A DNA stretch of 64,000 nucleotides. It comes from Romboutsia lituseburensis (lineage in GTDB: Bacteria > Bacillota > Clostridia > Peptostreptococcales > Peptostreptococcaceae). Below are positions 18,599 through 28,670 of this stretch, one piece after another; the first letter of the stretch is position 1, and the number at the start of each line of letters is the position of its first letter. Under the pieces are notes generated by a model. That model had not been told where the DNA came from. It ran no database searches and saw only the letters and a program-made list of their open reading frames with translations. The position numbers and the translations under genes are program-made. The stretch lies in the NCBI RefSeq assembly GCF_024723825.1, contig NZ_JANQBQ010000001.1, positions 2,294,001-2,358,000 on the forward strand. The letters run 5' to 3'.

Positions 18599-19693
18599 AT
18601 GACTGAGAGAGAAAAAGAAATTTTAGATATTTTAAAAGAAAATCCTATGATTTCTCAACAAGAATTAGCCGATAGATTATGCATAGCTCGTTCTTCCATT
18701 GCAGTACATATAACTAATCTTATGAAAAAAGGATATATAAAGGGCAAAGGATACATTTTAAATAAGAGTAATTATGTAACAGTTATAGGCGGATCTAATA
18801 TAGATATACAAGGTATACCTAATAATGCTCTTGTAATGTTTGACTCAAATCCTGGTAAGGTTGATATATCTTTAGGTGGTGTTGGGAGAAACATAGCTGA
18901 TAATATGTGCCGATTAGGAATAGGTACAAAGCTTATATCTGCTGTTGGAAATGATTTATATGGAAATCAATTGTTATCAGAGTGTAAAAGCTATGGAATG
19001 GATACTGATGATTGTTATGTATCTAATGAAATACCTACATCAATATATGTTTCTATACTTAATAATTCTAATGATATGCAGTTAGCAATATCTCATATGG
19101 ATTTATTAGAAAAAATAGATGTTGAATATATTAGTTCTAAGCATCAATTTATAAATGATTCTTTAGCAATTGTGCTAGATACTAACTTATCTAAAGAGGT
19201 TATAGAATATATAACTTCTACATATTCACATATACCAATATTTGTTGATGCAGTATCGACAGCTAAATGTATGAAATTAAAAGACATCATTGGTAAATTT
19301 AATACTATAAAATTAAATAAGTATGAGGCTGAATCACTATCTGGAATAAAAATTGATAGTATTGATGACTTAAATTTATGCGCTGAAAAATTATTAAGCC
19401 AAGGTGTTGAAAAATTATTTATAACTCTTGGGAAAGATGGAGTATTCTGCGCTACGCAAGAAACTAGTTTTAAAATTGATGGAGTAAAAATTGATATTAT
19501 TAATGCTACAGGTGCAGGGGATGCATTTACAGCAGCTCTTGTTTATGGTCATTTAAATAATTTTGATATTAAATATGCAACTAATTTTGCTGTTGCAGCT
19601 TCACTTATAGCATTGTCTCATGAAAATACAATTAATCCTAATATGTCAGTTGAAAATATTGAAAAAATTCTTAAGGAGATGATTTTATGTTAG
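18599..19693 (+). CDS. psuK: Pseudouridine kinase with N-terminal winged helix
   Basis: PfkB-family kinase expected to phosphorylate pseudouridine to its 5'-phosphate for PsuG. Residues 1-60 are a DNA-binding winged helix ([43 protein letters not shown]). The kinase domain begins [13 protein letters not shown], has the substrate-side [11 protein letters not shown] and ends with the PfkB signature [14 protein letters not shown]. The ATG at 18599 follows SD AGGTGG; the frame from 18557 is too long. It overlaps psuG by 7 nt. The domain fusion suggests a self-regulating kinase. Confidence 0.9.
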   Translation: MTEREKEILDILKENPMISQQELADRLCIARSSIAVHITNLMKKGYIKGKGYILNKSNYVTVIGGSNIDIQGIPNNALVMFDSNPGKVDISLGGVGRNIADNMCRLGIGTKLISAVGNDLYGNQLLSECKSYGMDTDDCYVSNEIPTSIYVSILNNSNDMQLAISHMDLLEKIDVEYISSKHQFINDSLAIVLDTNLSKEVIEYITSTYSHIPIFVDAVSTAKCMKLKDIIGKFNTIKLNKYEAESLSGIKIDSIDDLNLCAEKLLSQGVEKLFITLGKDGVFCATQETSFKIDGVKIDIINATGAGDAFTAALVYGHLNNFDIKYATNFAVAASLIALSHENTINPNMSVENIEKILKEMILC

Positions 19694-20607
19694 AAAAATA
19701 TTTACAAGTACATCCAGAAGTTAAAAAAGCTATAGAAGCAGGAGAACCTGTAGTTGCATTAGAGTCAACTATAATATCTCATGGAATGCCTTATCCAAAA
19801 AATGTAGAGATGGCTAAAAATGTTAGTAAAATAATAAGAGAAAATGGTGCAATTCCAGCTACAATTGCTATAATAGATGGAGTTTTAAAAGTTGGTCTTA
19901 CTGAAGAAGAAATAGAGTTCTTAGGAACGAGTAAAGATGTTGTTAAAGCTAGTAGAAGAGATTTACCTTTCATAATATCTAAAAAATTAAATGGAGCTAC
20001 TACTGTTGCTACTACAATGATATTAGCTGACTTAGCTGGTGTTAAAGTGTTTGCTACAGGTGGTATAGGTGGTGTTCACAGAGGCGCACAAGAAACATTT
20101 GATATATCTGCTGATTTACAAGAATTAGCTAATACAGATGTTGCTGTTATATGTGCTGGTGCTAAATCTATATTAGATATAGGTTTAACATTAGAATACT
20201 TAGAAACTAACGGAGTACCAGTAATAGGATTTGGTACAGATGAATTCCCTGCATTCTATACTAGAAGAAGTGGATTCGGTGTTGACTACAGAGTTGATTC
20301 TTCTATGGAAGTAGCTACTGCTTTAAAAGCTAAATGGGACTTGAATTTAAAAGGTGGGATGGTTATAGGTAACCCAATCCCAAATGAATTTGAAATGGAC
20401 TACAATACTATAACTAATGCTATAGAAACTGCTTTAAAAGAAGCTGAAGAAAATAATATAGCAGGTAAAAAAGTTACTCCTTTCTTATTAGATAAAGTTA
20501 AGACTATAACTGCTGGTAAAAGTTTAGAGTCTAACATAGAATTAGTATATAACAATGCTAAGATAGCTGCTCAAATAGCTAAAGACTTAGCTGATATAAA
20601 TAAATAA
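19687..20607 (+). CDS. psuG: Pseudouridine-5'-phosphate glycosidase
   Basis: Splits the C-C glycosidic bond of pseudouridine 5'-phosphate to uracil and ribose 5-phosphate, a salvage step for modified RNA. 306 aa, full family length. Landmarks: [50 protein letters not shown] (with its catalytic Lys/Asp neighbourhood), [20 protein letters not shown] and [19 protein letters not shown] lies inside the end of psuK. Followed by a strong terminator. Confidence 0.96.
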   Translation: MLEKYLQVHPEVKKAIEAGEPVVALESTIISHGMPYPKNVEMAKNVSKIIRENGAIPATIAIIDGVLKVGLTEEEIEFLGTSKDVVKASRRDLPFIISKKLNGATTVATTMILADLAGVKVFATGGIGGVHRGAQETFDISADLQELANTDVAVICAGAKSILDIGLTLEYLETNGVPVIGFGTDEFPAFYTRRSGFGVDYRVDSSMEVATALKAKWDLNLKGGMVIGNPIPNEFEMDYNTITNAIETALKEAEENNIAGKKVTPFLLDKVKTITAGKSLESNIELVYNNAKIAAQIAKDLADINK

Positions 20608-20639
20608 TATTAAGTTTATTCTTAATTTAAAATTCAGCA

Positions 20640-20682
20640 AAATAGCTATTATATTTAATTAAATATAATAGCTATTTTTTAA
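20640..20682 (+). terminator. Terminator after psuG
   Basis: Perfect 17-bp arms (20640-20656 and 20661-20677) followed by T-rich sequence. It can work in both directions. Confidence 0.92.
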
Positions 20683-20691
20683 TAAACAAAC

Positions 20692-20755
20692 ATGGCCTTT
20701 AGCTACACGAAGTGTAGCGACAACATCGTAGATTAAGCCTATCGGGAATTTTTAT
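20692..20755. repeat. Structured GC-richer fragment, probable dispersed repeat
   Basis: Holds a hairpin GCTACAC-GAA-GTGTAGC (20702-20718), followed by AAGCCTATCGGGAATTTTT. It is much richer in G+C than the AT-rich gap around it and has no open frame. Similar text is remembered from intergenic regions of other clostridia (not checked), which would make it a relic of a mobile repeat, possibly an IS200/IS605-type end. Nothing in the window duplicates it exactly. Confidence 0.4.
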
Positions 20756-20777
20756 TTATGCTAATTATTTATAATAC

Positions 20778-20900
20778 AAAAAAAGACTGCTTCCGATACA
20801 GTCTTTAAAGGGGTTTGGATTTTCTAAATACTAATTCAGGGGGTTAGTATTTTTATATTAAGGTTATTCTTTGGAGGAGCATTAAATAAACTCCTCCTTT
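20778..20900 (-). ncRNA. Candidate C-rich small RNA A
   Basis: Read on the minus strand: a hairpin GGAGGAG / CTCCTCC (20873-20879 / 20891-20897), then an 8-bp hairpin (20827-20834 / 20844-20851) with loop CCCCCTGAA, a linker with CCCC (20810-20813), and a terminator AAAGACTG-loop-CAGTCTTT ending in seven U (20778-20806) whose loop holds CGGAA. A possible promoter TAGACA-17-TACATT lies at 20988-21016, so the RNA might begin near 20980. No protein is encoded. The same plan is found at 33.5 kb. Confidence 0.5.
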
Positions 20901-21211
20901 TATGTCTATTTCTTTTAATTGCTTTGTTATTATGTCTGATCCTAGTGTTTTTATCACTTTGTGTCATTTCTTGTTGTCTATGTATACAATGTACTATAAT
21001 TTTATATTATTGTCTATATTATAAAATAAACTTTATATAAAAAAACTTTTTTACAACAAAATTATTTTTAACTATAATATTCTAAAATAATTACATTATT
21101 TTAATTTTATTTTTTATTTAATTTCAGATTTTAAGTGTTAATATATTAATGAATTGATATTATTTAAATTAATAATTTATATAATAAAAAGTGATTAAGA
21201 TTTTTTATTAT
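20851..21211. other. AT-rich gap with no protein gene
   Basis: Apart from the upstream part and possible promoter of small RNA A, the sequence is more than 80% A+T with no coding frame above background. A repeated TGTCTAT motif occurs at 20975 and 21011. Nothing else is recognised. Confidence 0.6.
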
Positions 21212-21252
21212 AAAAAAAAGATACTATGATAAATAATTTCTATCATAATATC
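21212..21252 (-). terminator. Terminator after the SEC-C unit
   Basis: Stem GATACTATGATA (21220-21231) / TATCATAATATC (21241-21252), one mismatch, with eight U on the minus strand, just past the small gene's stop. Confidence 0.88.
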
Positions 21253-21259
21253 CTTCATA

Positions 21260-21421
21260 TTAGTCTTCTTTTAAGTTCGGTATAACTTTTTTAACTTCTT
21301 CTATTTGATGCCATGTTCTTTCTAGATTGTTTTCAGCTATATAGCTTTTTACCTCACTTAAGTTAGTAAATTCCTTAACTGATAAATCATCTTCTTCGTT
21401 CATGAATCTTAGAATAAACAT
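21260..21421 (-). CDS. Small protein of 53 residues downstream of the SEC-C gene
   Basis: Not matched to a known family. It starts MFILRFMNEEDDLSVKEFTN and ends EEVKKVIPNLKED; a charged, mostly helical cytoplasmic peptide with no cysteines or membrane segment. TAAGG lies 9 nt ahead of the ATG. The start is 9 bp from the stop of the SEC-C gene and a strong terminator follows, so it forms the second gene of that unit. Codon use looks like its neighbours, which supports a real gene despite the size. Confidence 0.65.
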   Translation of the reverse strand: MFILRFMNEEDDLSVKEFTNLSEVKSYIAENNLERTWHQIEEVKKVIPNLKED

Positions 21422-21430
21422 AAATTTACC

Positions 21431-21928
21431 TTACTTTCCACAACACTTCTTATATTTTTTTCCACTTCCACATGGGCAAGCATCATTTCTTCCAACTCTA
21501 TCTTCTTTAACTACTGTCTTAGAAGTTTTGTAAGATTTTTGTAATTCTTTTCTCTTAGCTTCTGGTAATATTTCAGCCCATCCTTGTAAGTTGTATAACC
21601 AGTGAGCTTCTACAGCTACCATGTTGTAGTATAATTTTTCCCAATCTATGTCTAACTTTATAGTACTGTCAGCTTCTATAGTTTCTAAAGTTATCTCCTC
21701 TTTTAAACTTTCACTTATTCCATCTATGAATCCCATGAAGTATTCAACAGATGCGTTATAGCTAGCTGCTAAATCGCTAACTTTTCCTTCTATAATTTCT
21801 TGCTTTTTGTTTAAAAGTTCGTTGTATATACCAGCTTCAACTTTTAAATAATCTTCCCAGAACTTTATTTCTGATTCTTGGCTTTCGTGGTTATCACTTA
21901 AGTTTCTCCATTCAGTGTATAAACTCAT
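21431..21928 (-). CDS. SEC-C zinc-motif protein
   Basis: 165-aa cytoplasmic protein. The N-terminal about 130 residues are helical with several Trp and Tyr ([32 protein letters not shown]) and have no assigned function. The C-terminus ends in the SEC-C motif [19 protein letters not shown], which binds zinc and is shared with the SecA tail and YecA-like proteins, where it contacts SecB or ribosomes. A role in protein export or translation is possible but not shown. SD AGGAGG. Confidence 0.85.
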   Translation of the reverse strand: MSLYTEWRNLSDNHESQESEIKFWEDYLKVEAGIYNELLNKKQEIIEGKVSDLAASYNASVEYFMGFIDGISESLKEEITLETIEADSTIKLDIDWEKLYYNMVAVEAHWLYNLQGWAEILPEAKRKELQKSYKTSKTVVKEDRVGRNDACPCGSGKKYKKCCGK

Positions 21929-22030
21929 ACCTTTGTCCTCCTAAAATTTTGTTTTTTATAATCTTTATAGTATAAATTTTTTTAGTTTTATAGTTTTCAA
22001 CTTTATATTATACCATAATTTCTAATATAA

Positions 22031-22738
22031 CTACTCTATTATATCATAATTAAATAATTCTTTTAACACTTTTATAGCATACTCTTGGTCTATAAAAAAT
22101 GGGCTACTTGCTATAGTTATTACCTTAGTATTTTTTATAAGATCTTTTATTTTTGAAATCTTAGTTTCATATGCTATATAGTCCATATCTTTTGAGAATA
22201 TATCTAAATCTATATCTAGTACATATTCCCCATCTATATCCAAATCAAATCCATAAGAACTATCAATTATAATAACTTCAGAAAAAACATTATGCTTAAG
22301 AGCAGGTTTTATAAAGTTACCTACATTTAGAACTTCATTAGTATATCTAAATACATCATCAATATTTAAAATATCTACATCATAATTTTCAGGTTCTCTC
22401 ATATCCTTATGTTGATCTACGTGTACTAACTTACAACCTTTATTAAAACTCTTTTTACTTAAACTTTTAAGCCAAAAGTAAAATGCGTGATTGTGATTAT
22501 CAAATATGTAAACATCTTTATTATTAATATTATATTTAACTATATTTTTAAGCCCTTTAGCCTTTATCTCAACATCTTCATCGATTTCATTGAATACTAT
22601 TTCATCTCCTACTACAACAGCACTCAAATCGGCTTCTATTAACTTAGGGACATAAATTTTTTTGTTTTCTCTTTCTTCATAAGAAAAAATATTATTTCCA
22701 GTAGGTTTTTCAATGTAAAACCCTGTATACTTTTCCAT
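22031..22738 (-). CDS. UPF0489 family protein with arginase-like metal motifs
   Basis: 235-aa protein resembling the uncharacterised UPF0489 family. Conserved pieces are YIFDNHNHAFYFW, LVHVDQHKDMREP, EVIIIDSSYGFDLD and LDIDLDIFSKDMDY. The HVDQHKD and DIDLDIF pair recalls the two metal-binding strands of arginase/deacetylase folds (DAHxD and DxDxxD), so a metallohydrolase is plausible; this is inference. No signal peptide. Single gene with SD GAGGAG. A strong palindromic terminator lies downstream at 22830, but that belongs to rluA. Confidence 0.7.
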   Translation of the reverse strand: MEKYTGFYIEKPTGNNIFSYEERENKKIYVPKLIEADLSAVVVGDEIVFNEIDEDVEIKAKGLKNIVKYNINNKDVYIFDNHNHAFYFWLKSLSKKSFNKGCKLVHVDQHKDMREPENYDVDILNIDDVFRYTNEVLNVGNFIKPALKHNVFSEVIIIDSSYGFDLDIDGEYVLDIDLDIFSKDMDYIAYETKISKIKDLIKNTKVITIASSPFFIDQEYAIKVLKELFNYDIIE

Positions 22739-22829
22739 ACTGTCTCCTCTTCAAATAAAATTAGATTCTTTTATCTAGGTTATTATACTATATAGTTTAG
22801 TCATTTTTTATTTTTTAATTAGTTTTCGT

Positions 22830-22870
22830 AAAAAAAGAGATAAAGATTAATTAATCTTTATCTCTTTTTT
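22830..22870 (-). terminator. Palindromic terminator between rluA-type gene and UPF0489 gene
   Basis: A perfect 34-bp palindrome (22834-22867) flanked by A/T runs on both strands. It ends the RluA transcript and could stop transcription from either side. Confidence 0.93.
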
Positions 22871-22878
22871 GTTTTTAC

Positions 22879-23544
22879 TTAAAATAAATTCCATGGATAT
22901 TCTTGTGGTGGTTCACATATAAACTCCATTTTTTCTTTAGTAGTAGGATGCTCTATTTCTATCTTATGAGACCATAATGATATTTGTTGGCCTACTTTAT
23001 TTACATTCTGACCATATCTTTGATCTCCAAATAAAGGGTGCTTCCTGCTTGCAAACTGTACTCTAATTTGATGAGACCTTCCAGTTTTCAAATCAATTTC
23101 TACTAAACTAAAACCTTCTTTTTTACCTAAAGTTTCATAACTTAACTCAGCATTTTTAGCTTCTTTATGATCTTTTCTAACTACACTAACCATATTATTT
23201 TTTTTATTTTTATAAAGATAGTCTTTTAAAACATCTTTTTCTTTAGGCATTGTTCCATGTATAACCGCTCTGTATGTTTTTTTGAAAGTTTTATTTCTTA
23301 CTTGTTCAGATAGTCTAGAGGCTGCTTTTGATGTTTTTGCAAATACCATAGCACCTCCTACCGGTCTATCTAGCCTATGAACTAATCCTATATATACATT
23401 TCCTGGTTTATTATATTTTTCTTTTACATATTGTTTTAGAAGATTAACCATATCCTTATCATTAGTATCATCACCTTGTGATAATATATTTACTGGTTTT
23501 TCTACTACTAACAAATGATTATCTTCATACAAAACCTTAATCAT
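22879..23544 (-). CDS. RluA-family pseudouridine synthase
   Basis: Converts uridine to pseudouridine in rRNA or tRNA. Landmarks: VLYEDNHLLVVEKPVNILSQGD, the catalytic HRLDRPVGGAMVFAKTSKAA with its Asp nucleophile in RLDR, KTYRAVIHG, and the RluA end motif ETGRSHQIRVQFA (here LKTGRSHQIRVQFASRKHPLFGDQRYG). At 221 aa it lacks the N-terminal S4 domain of RluD. Its start shares one base with the stop of the methyltransferase gene upstream (TAATG), so the two are co-translated. The exact RNA target is unknown. Confidence 0.9.
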   Translation of the reverse strand: MIKVLYEDNHLLVVEKPVNILSQGDDTNDKDMVNLLKQYVKEKYNKPGNVYIGLVHRLDRPVGGAMVFAKTSKAASRLSEQVRNKTFKKTYRAVIHGTMPKEKDVLKDYLYKNKKNNMVSVVRKDHKEAKNAELSYETLGKKEGFSLVEIDLKTGRSHQIRVQFASRKHPLFGDQRYGQNVNKVGQQISLWSHKIEIEHPTTKEKMEFICEPPQEYPWNLF

Positions 23545-24416
23545 TACTTAGACTCCCATCTACCAAATATACCACAAGGAAGAACTTTTCCATCTCTAGA
23601 TGTAGGTATTCCTATTTCCCCTGCATATATATTTCCGCCTCTAGCCTTTTTAGCTACTGTAGCATCTAATATATGTTCAAGTATTATTGGAGATAATCCA
23701 GTTGTATACGAGTTTATTAAGAAGAATAATGGGTCATCTGATAATACTTTTGTACATAAGTCGACTAATCCATATAATTTTTCTTCTATTTGCCATACTT
23801 CACCTTTTGGACCTCTTCCATAAGAAGGTGGATCCATTATTATAGCATCATATTTATTTCCTCTTCTTATTTCTCTTTCAACAAACTTAACAACATCATC
23901 TACTATAAATCTTACTTTTCTATCTCCAAGGCCTGATGTATTTAAGTTTTCTTTAGCCCAAGTAACCATTCCTTTAGATGCATCTACGTGACATACTTCT
24001 GCACCTGCTGCTGCACACGCTACTGTAGCTCCACCAGTATATGCAAATAAATTAAGTACTTTTATAGGTCTACCTGCTTTTCTTATCATGTCCATTGACC
24101 AATCCCAGTTAGCAGCTTGCTCTGGGAATAATCCTGTATGCTTAAATCCTGTAGGACTTATATTAAACTTTAATTCTTTATAGCTTATAGTCCATTTTTC
24201 TGGATATTTCTTTTTTTGCTCCCATTGTCCTCCACCTCTATTACTTCTGTGGTAGTGTCCATGAGGATTTTTCCATAAGCCACTTTCATTTGGTATCGGC
24301 CACATAACTTGAGGATCTGGTCTTCTTAAAACTATATCTCCCCAACGTTCTAATTTTTCTCCGTTACCCATATCTATAAGTTCATAATCTTTCCATTTAT
24401 CTGCTAATATTAACAT
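23544..24416 (-). CDS. Class I SAM-dependent methyltransferase (RlmI-like)
   Basis: 290-aa enzyme with the Rossmann motif VLNLFAYTGGATVACAAAGAEVCHVDASKGMVTWAKEN and motif IV DPPSYGRG, like the Methyltrans_SAM family (PF10672) of rRNA cytosine methyltransferases. It has no PUA domain, unlike RlmI. Coupling to an RluA pseudouridine synthase strongly suggests an RNA substrate. SD GGAGG with a 6-nt spacer selects the ATG at 24416. Confidence 0.85.
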   Translation of the reverse strand: MLILADKWKDYELIDMGNGEKLERWGDIVLRRPDPQVMWPIPNESGLWKNPHGHYHRSNRGGGQWEQKKKYPEKWTISYKELKFNISPTGFKHTGLFPEQAANWDWSMDMIRKAGRPIKVLNLFAYTGGATVACAAAGAEVCHVDASKGMVTWAKENLNTSGLGDRKVRFIVDDVVKFVEREIRRGNKYDAIIMDPPSYGRGPKGEVWQIEEKLYGLVDLCTKVLSDDPLFFLINSYTTGLSPIILEHILDATVAKKARGGNIYAGEIGIPTSRDGKVLPCGIFGRWESK

Positions 24417-24619
24417 TCATGTCCTCCTAAATTTTTAATCTCAATTTATGTATTATACCATAATATTACTTTATATTTTCGGTATTTTATTCACTTTATA
24501 TTCTTATTATCAATTATTTTAGCTAGTGTTTTGCTACTTTTTTCTAAATCCATTTTCATTAACATTCCTCATGTGTTTAGCATATTATATTGTAATGATT
24601 TTTTTAGGGGGTACATTCA

Positions 24620-25360
24620 ATGAGAAATTCTGAAAAAAATAATGGTTGTCTATATAATTTGTTATATGTAAGATTTAATGAGGATATGGGAAGAGACGAG
24701 TTTTTCTCTTATAACTTACAATATCCAACTTTATATAATTTTAAAAATACTTACTTTAACGTAGATCCTAATTTACTTAATGGCCTAAATTCTACTCTAA
24801 AGGAAGATGTGTACACTTTTAAAAACGGATTAGCTGAAGAAGAAAAACAAGCTAATAGTTCAGCATCACAAAACGCATTGCCAAAGAAACATTATAGGGT
24901 TGTTAGTAGCTATGCAGTTACATTCAATAAAAATCATATCTTAAGTAATATATTAAATTTAATGGGATTTCCTGGAGAATTTGGACCTATATATAATCAA
25001 ATAAATAACTATAACTTTGATTTATTAACAGGAAATAGAATTTACTTAGAAGATATATTTAAACCTGGTGTTGACTATATAAAACTTGTAAGTGACTACG
25101 TAAACTATAAAGTTAATCAAGATAAATCTCTATATTATGAAGATGAACCTATCGAAATACCTGATGATCAAGCATTCTACTTAACAGATGATGGAATCGT
25201 TATTTACTTTGAATTAGATGAAATAGCACCTGAAGAATTTGGAATTCCTAAGTTTAAAATTTCCTTTGAAAAGTTTTCACAATATATAAATCCACGATAT
25301 TATTGTTCCCCTGATAATGTAGTATCTACAAGAAGAAAAAACAGACATACTAGAAGATAA
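24620..25360 (+). CDS. DUF3298-domain protein without a membrane anchor
   Basis: 246 aa. The C-terminal half carries the DUF3298 signature (LTGNRIYLEDIFKPGVDYIKLVSDYV ... DDQAFYLTDDGIVIYFELDEIAPEEFG), the domain by which RsiV anti-sigma factors bind lysozyme. The N-terminal part has a DUF4163-like strand region (YRVVSSYAVTF). Unlike rsiV in this window (39.7 kb) there is neither a signal peptide nor a TM helix, so it seems cytoplasmic. The last 15 residues are strongly basic. The SD is G-rich (AGGGGG). A terminator follows. Function unknown. Confidence 0.75.
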   Translation: MRNSEKNNGCLYNLLYVRFNEDMGRDEFFSYNLQYPTLYNFKNTYFNVDPNLLNGLNSTLKEDVYTFKNGLAEEEKQANSSASQNALPKKHYRVVSSYAVTFNKNHILSNILNLMGFPGEFGPIYNQINNYNFDLLTGNRIYLEDIFKPGVDYIKLVSDYVNYKVNQDKSLYYEDEPIEIPDDQAFYLTDDGIVIYFELDEIAPEEFGIPKFKISFEKFSQYINPRYYCSPDNVVSTRRKNRHTRR

Positions 25361-25387
25361 TATTTTTAAATCAAATTATACATCTAA

Positions 25388-25428
25388 TAAAAGGTGGATG
25401 AAATTTTAATATTTCATCCACCTTTTTT
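25388..25428. terminator. Bidirectional terminator between the DUF3298 gene and carB
   Basis: Arms AAAGGTGGATGAAAT (25390-25404) and ATTTCATCCACCTTT (25411-25425) with T-runs on both strands, serving two convergent genes. Confidence 0.93.
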
Positions 25429-25429
25429 A

Positions 25430-28400
25430 TTATTTTGCTATATTATACACTTCTAAACCATCATTTGATATTTTCTTTTTCTTTACCTCAACTAAAGCTT
25501 TTAATGTATCTAGAGATGTCATTACTTCTGTTGAGAACTCTGTGGCAGTTCTTCTTATTTTAAATCCATCTCTGGTAGAGTCATTTCCTTTTGTCGGAGT
25601 ATTTATTACTATATCAACTTGTTTATTCCTTATAACATCCAATATATTAGGTCTTGCTTCTTCTACCCTATTAACTATATCTGCTTCTATTCCATTATCT
25701 CTTAATGTTTTAGCCGTTCCTTCAGTTGCTACGAAAGTGTACCCTATTTCATTCATATCTTTAGCTATTTCTATAAATTCTTCTTTGTCATAATTGTTTA
25801 TAGTTGCAAGTACTACACCTTTTTTATCTGACATAGTCTTCCCTGCCGCTAAAAATCCTTTGTATAGTGCTTCTTCTAATGTTTCTCCAACCCCTAAAAC
25901 TTCTCCTGTTGATTTCATTTCAGGTCCTAAGCTTACATCAACTTTGGCAAGCTTTGACATAGAGAAAACTGGGACCTTTACTGATATTAACTTAGGCTCT
26001 TTATATACACCTGTTCCATAGCCTAAATCTTCTAACTTATCGCCTAGCATACATTTAGTAGCTAAGTCTATTATAGGTACATTACTTACCTTACTTATAT
26101 ATGGTACTGTTCTACTTGCTCTTGGATTAACTTCTATTACATATAATTCATTTTTAAATTCTATAAACTGTATATTCACCATTCCAAGAACATTTAGCTC
26201 TAATGCTATTTTTTTAGTATAATCTAATATCTTATCTTTTATTTCATCAGATATATTTTGACTCGGATACATTGTTATACTATCTCCAGAATGAACTCCT
26301 GCTCTTTCTAAGTGTTCCATTATACCTGGTATTAATATATCTTTACCGTCACATATAGCATCTACTTCTATTTCTCTACCCGTTAAGTACTTATCTATAA
26401 GTACAGGATTTTTTTTATCCCTTTGGAATGCACTTTCTAAATATCTAGCCAATTTATTTTCATCATAATTTATTTCCATACCTTGACCACCAAGTACGTA
26501 AGATGGTCTAACAAGTACTGGATATCCTAACTTATCAGCTTCTTTAATTCCTTCCTCAACTGACCATATAGCCTTTCCTTTTGGTCTATTTATATCTAGT
26601 TTTTCTAATAATTCTTCAAATTTTTCTCTGTCTTCTGCTGCATCTATATCTGTAAAGTCAGTTCCTAATATTTTTATTTTCTTTTCATCTAAGAACTTAG
26701 CTAACTTTATAGCTGTTTGACCTCCAAACTGTAATATCACTCCGTCTGGATTTTCTTTTTCTATTATATTTAATACTTCTTCTTCTGTTAGTGGTTCAAA
26801 GTATAATTTATCTGATGTATCAAAATCTGTACTTACTGTTTCTGGATTATTATTAACTATTATAGTCTCGATTCCCATGTTTCTTAACGATTTTACACAG
26901 TGTACTGAGCAGTAATCAAATTCAATACCTTGACCTATTCTTATTGGACCAGAACCTAAAACTATTACTTTTTTTCTATCACTTACTTCAACTTCGTCAT
27001 ACTGCTCATATGTTGAATAGTAGTATGGAGATAATGCATCAAATTCTCCCCCACAAGTATCAACCATTTTATATGCTGGTTGTATGTTGTATAGCTTTCT
27101 TAATTCACATAATCTTTCAGGACTTATTTTCATTAAATCTGCTATACCTTTATCAGAGAATCCTTTTTTCTTTAATTCTAGAAGATAATCTTTATTTAAA
27201 TCTTCTATTTTCATTCCTCTTAATTTCTCTTCTTGCTCTACTATCCATTTAAATTTATTTATAAACCACTTGTCTACTCCAGTGATCTGTTCTATCATTC
27301 CTACTTTATAACCTCTTCTTATCATTTCAGCTAGATCGAATAATCTTTCATCATCTGGTACAACTACACTTGCCTTTAATTCTTCTAAGCTTTTTTCTTC
27401 AGATTGAGCATGAACTAATGAATATTTACCTATTTCTAGAGATCTAATCCCCTTTAACATAGCTGATTCAAAGTTGCTTCCTATACTCATTATTTCACCA
27501 GTTGCCATCATCTTAGTACCTAGCTTTCTGTTAGCTTGCTTAAATTTATCAAATGGCCACTTTGGTATTTTTACTACTACATAATCTAGTGTAGGTTCAA
27601 AACATGCATAAGTTTTCTTTGTTACTGCATTTTCAATTTCATCTAATGTATATCCTAAAGCTATTTTAGCTGCAACTTTAGCTATTGGATAACCAGTAGC
27701 TTTTGATGCTAAAGCTGATGATCTAGAAACCCTTGGGTTTATCTCTATTATTGCATATTCTAAACTATTAGGATTTAATGCTATCTGTACATTACACCCA
27801 CCCTCAACTTCTATCGCATTTATTATATCTATTGATGCTTTTCTAAGCATTTGGTATTCTTTATCACTTAGAGTTTGGCTAGGTGCTACAACTATACTAT
27901 CTCCTGTATGAACTCCAACAGGATCTATATTTTCCATATTACATACAGTTATGCAGTTTCCATTACCATCTCTTATTACTTCGTATTCAATTTCCTTCCA
28001 ACCTTTTATACTCTTTTCAAGCAACACTTGATTAACTGGACTTAATTGTAATCCTTGTGTAAGTATCTCTGTAAGTTCTTCAACTGTTTCAGCTATACCA
28101 CCACCAGTTCCTCCTAGTGTATAAGCAGGTCTAACTACAACTGGATATCCAATTTTCTCTGCAAAATCAAGTCCACTTTCCAAGTCATTTACTATATCAC
28201 TTACTACTACTGGTTGGTTTATTTGCTTCATAACGTCTCTGAAAGTATCTCTATCTTCACCTTTTTTTATAGATTCAACAGATGTACCTATTATTTTTAC
28301 ACCATACTTTTCTAATATTTTAGCATCATGTAATTCAACAGCTAAATTAAGAGCTGTTTGTCCACCCATTCCTGCTAATAAACTATCCGGTCTTTCTTTT

Positions 28401-28636
28401 TCTATGATTTTTTCTATAAATTCAATGGTTAATGGTTCTATATATATTTTATCCGCTACTTCTTTATCAGTCATTATAGTAGCTGGGTTACTATTTATTA
28501 ATACAACTTCTATTCCTTCTTCTTTTAAAGCTTGGCAAGCTTGTGTTCCTGAATAATCAAATTCTGCTGCTTGCCCTATGATTATAGGTCCTGATCCTAA
28601 TACTAATGTCTTTTTTATACTATCTATTTTAGGCAT
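25430..28636 (-). CDS. carB: Carbamoyl-phosphate synthase, large subunit
   Basis: Makes carbamoyl phosphate from bicarbonate, ATP and CarA-delivered ammonia. 1068 aa with two homologous ATP-grasp halves, each starting with a Rossmann-like segment ([23 protein letters not shown] and [22 protein letters not shown]), the oligomerisation region between them, and a C-terminal MGS-like allosteric domain (about 935-1068, [20 protein letters not shown]) that normally binds UMP or ornithine. It is last in pyrF-carA-carB, so UMP-linked control is likely. Confidence 0.97.
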   Translation of the reverse strand: MPKIDSIKKTLVLGSGPIIIGQAAEFDYSGTQACQALKEEGIEVVLINSNPATIMTDKEVADKIYIEPLTIEFIEKIIEKERPDSLLAGMGGQTALNLAVELHDAKILEKYGVKIIGTSVESIKKGEDRDTFRDVMKQINQPVVVSDIVNDLESGLDFAEKIGYPVVVRPAYTLGGTGGGIAETVEELTEILTQGLQLSPVNQVLLEKSIKGWKEIEYEVIRDGNGNCITVCNMENIDPVGVHTGDSIVVAPSQTLSDKEYQMLRKASIDIINAIEVEGGCNVQIALNPNSLEYAIIEINPRVSRSSALASKATGYPIAKVAAKIALGYTLDEIENAVTKKTYACFEPTLDYVVVKIPKWPFDKFKQANRKLGTKMMATGEIMSIGSNFESAMLKGIRSLEIGKYSLVHAQSEEKSLEELKASVVVPDDERLFDLAEMIRRGYKVGMIEQITGVDKWFINKFKWIVEQEEKLRGMKIEDLNKDYLLELKKKGFSDKGIADLMKISPERLCELRKLYNIQPAYKMVDTCGGEFDALSPYYYSTYEQYDEVEVSDRKKVIVLGSGPIRIGQGIEFDYCSVHCVKSLRNMGIETIIVNNNPETVSTDFDTSDKLYFEPLTEEEVLNIIEKENPDGVILQFGGQTAIKLAKFLDEKKIKILGTDFTDIDAAEDREKFEELLEKLDINRPKGKAIWSVEEGIKEADKLGYPVLVRPSYVLGGQGMEINYDENKLARYLESAFQRDKKNPVLIDKYLTGREIEVDAICDGKDILIPGIMEHLERAGVHSGDSITMYPSQNISDEIKDKILDYTKKIALELNVLGMVNIQFIEFKNELYVIEVNPRASRTVPYISKVSNVPIIDLATKCMLGDKLEDLGYGTGVYKEPKLISVKVPVFSMSKLAKVDVSLGPEMKSTGEVLGVGETLEEALYKGFLAAGKTMSDKKGVVLATINNYDKEEFIEIAKDMNEIGYTFVATEGTAKTLRDNGIEADIVNRVEEARPNILDVIRNKQVDIVINTPTKGNDSTRDGFKIRRTATEFSTEVMTSLDTLKALVEVKKKKISNDGLEVYNIAK

Positions 28637-28670
28637 AATTTTATCTCCTTATCTAATCAAAATTCACAAT

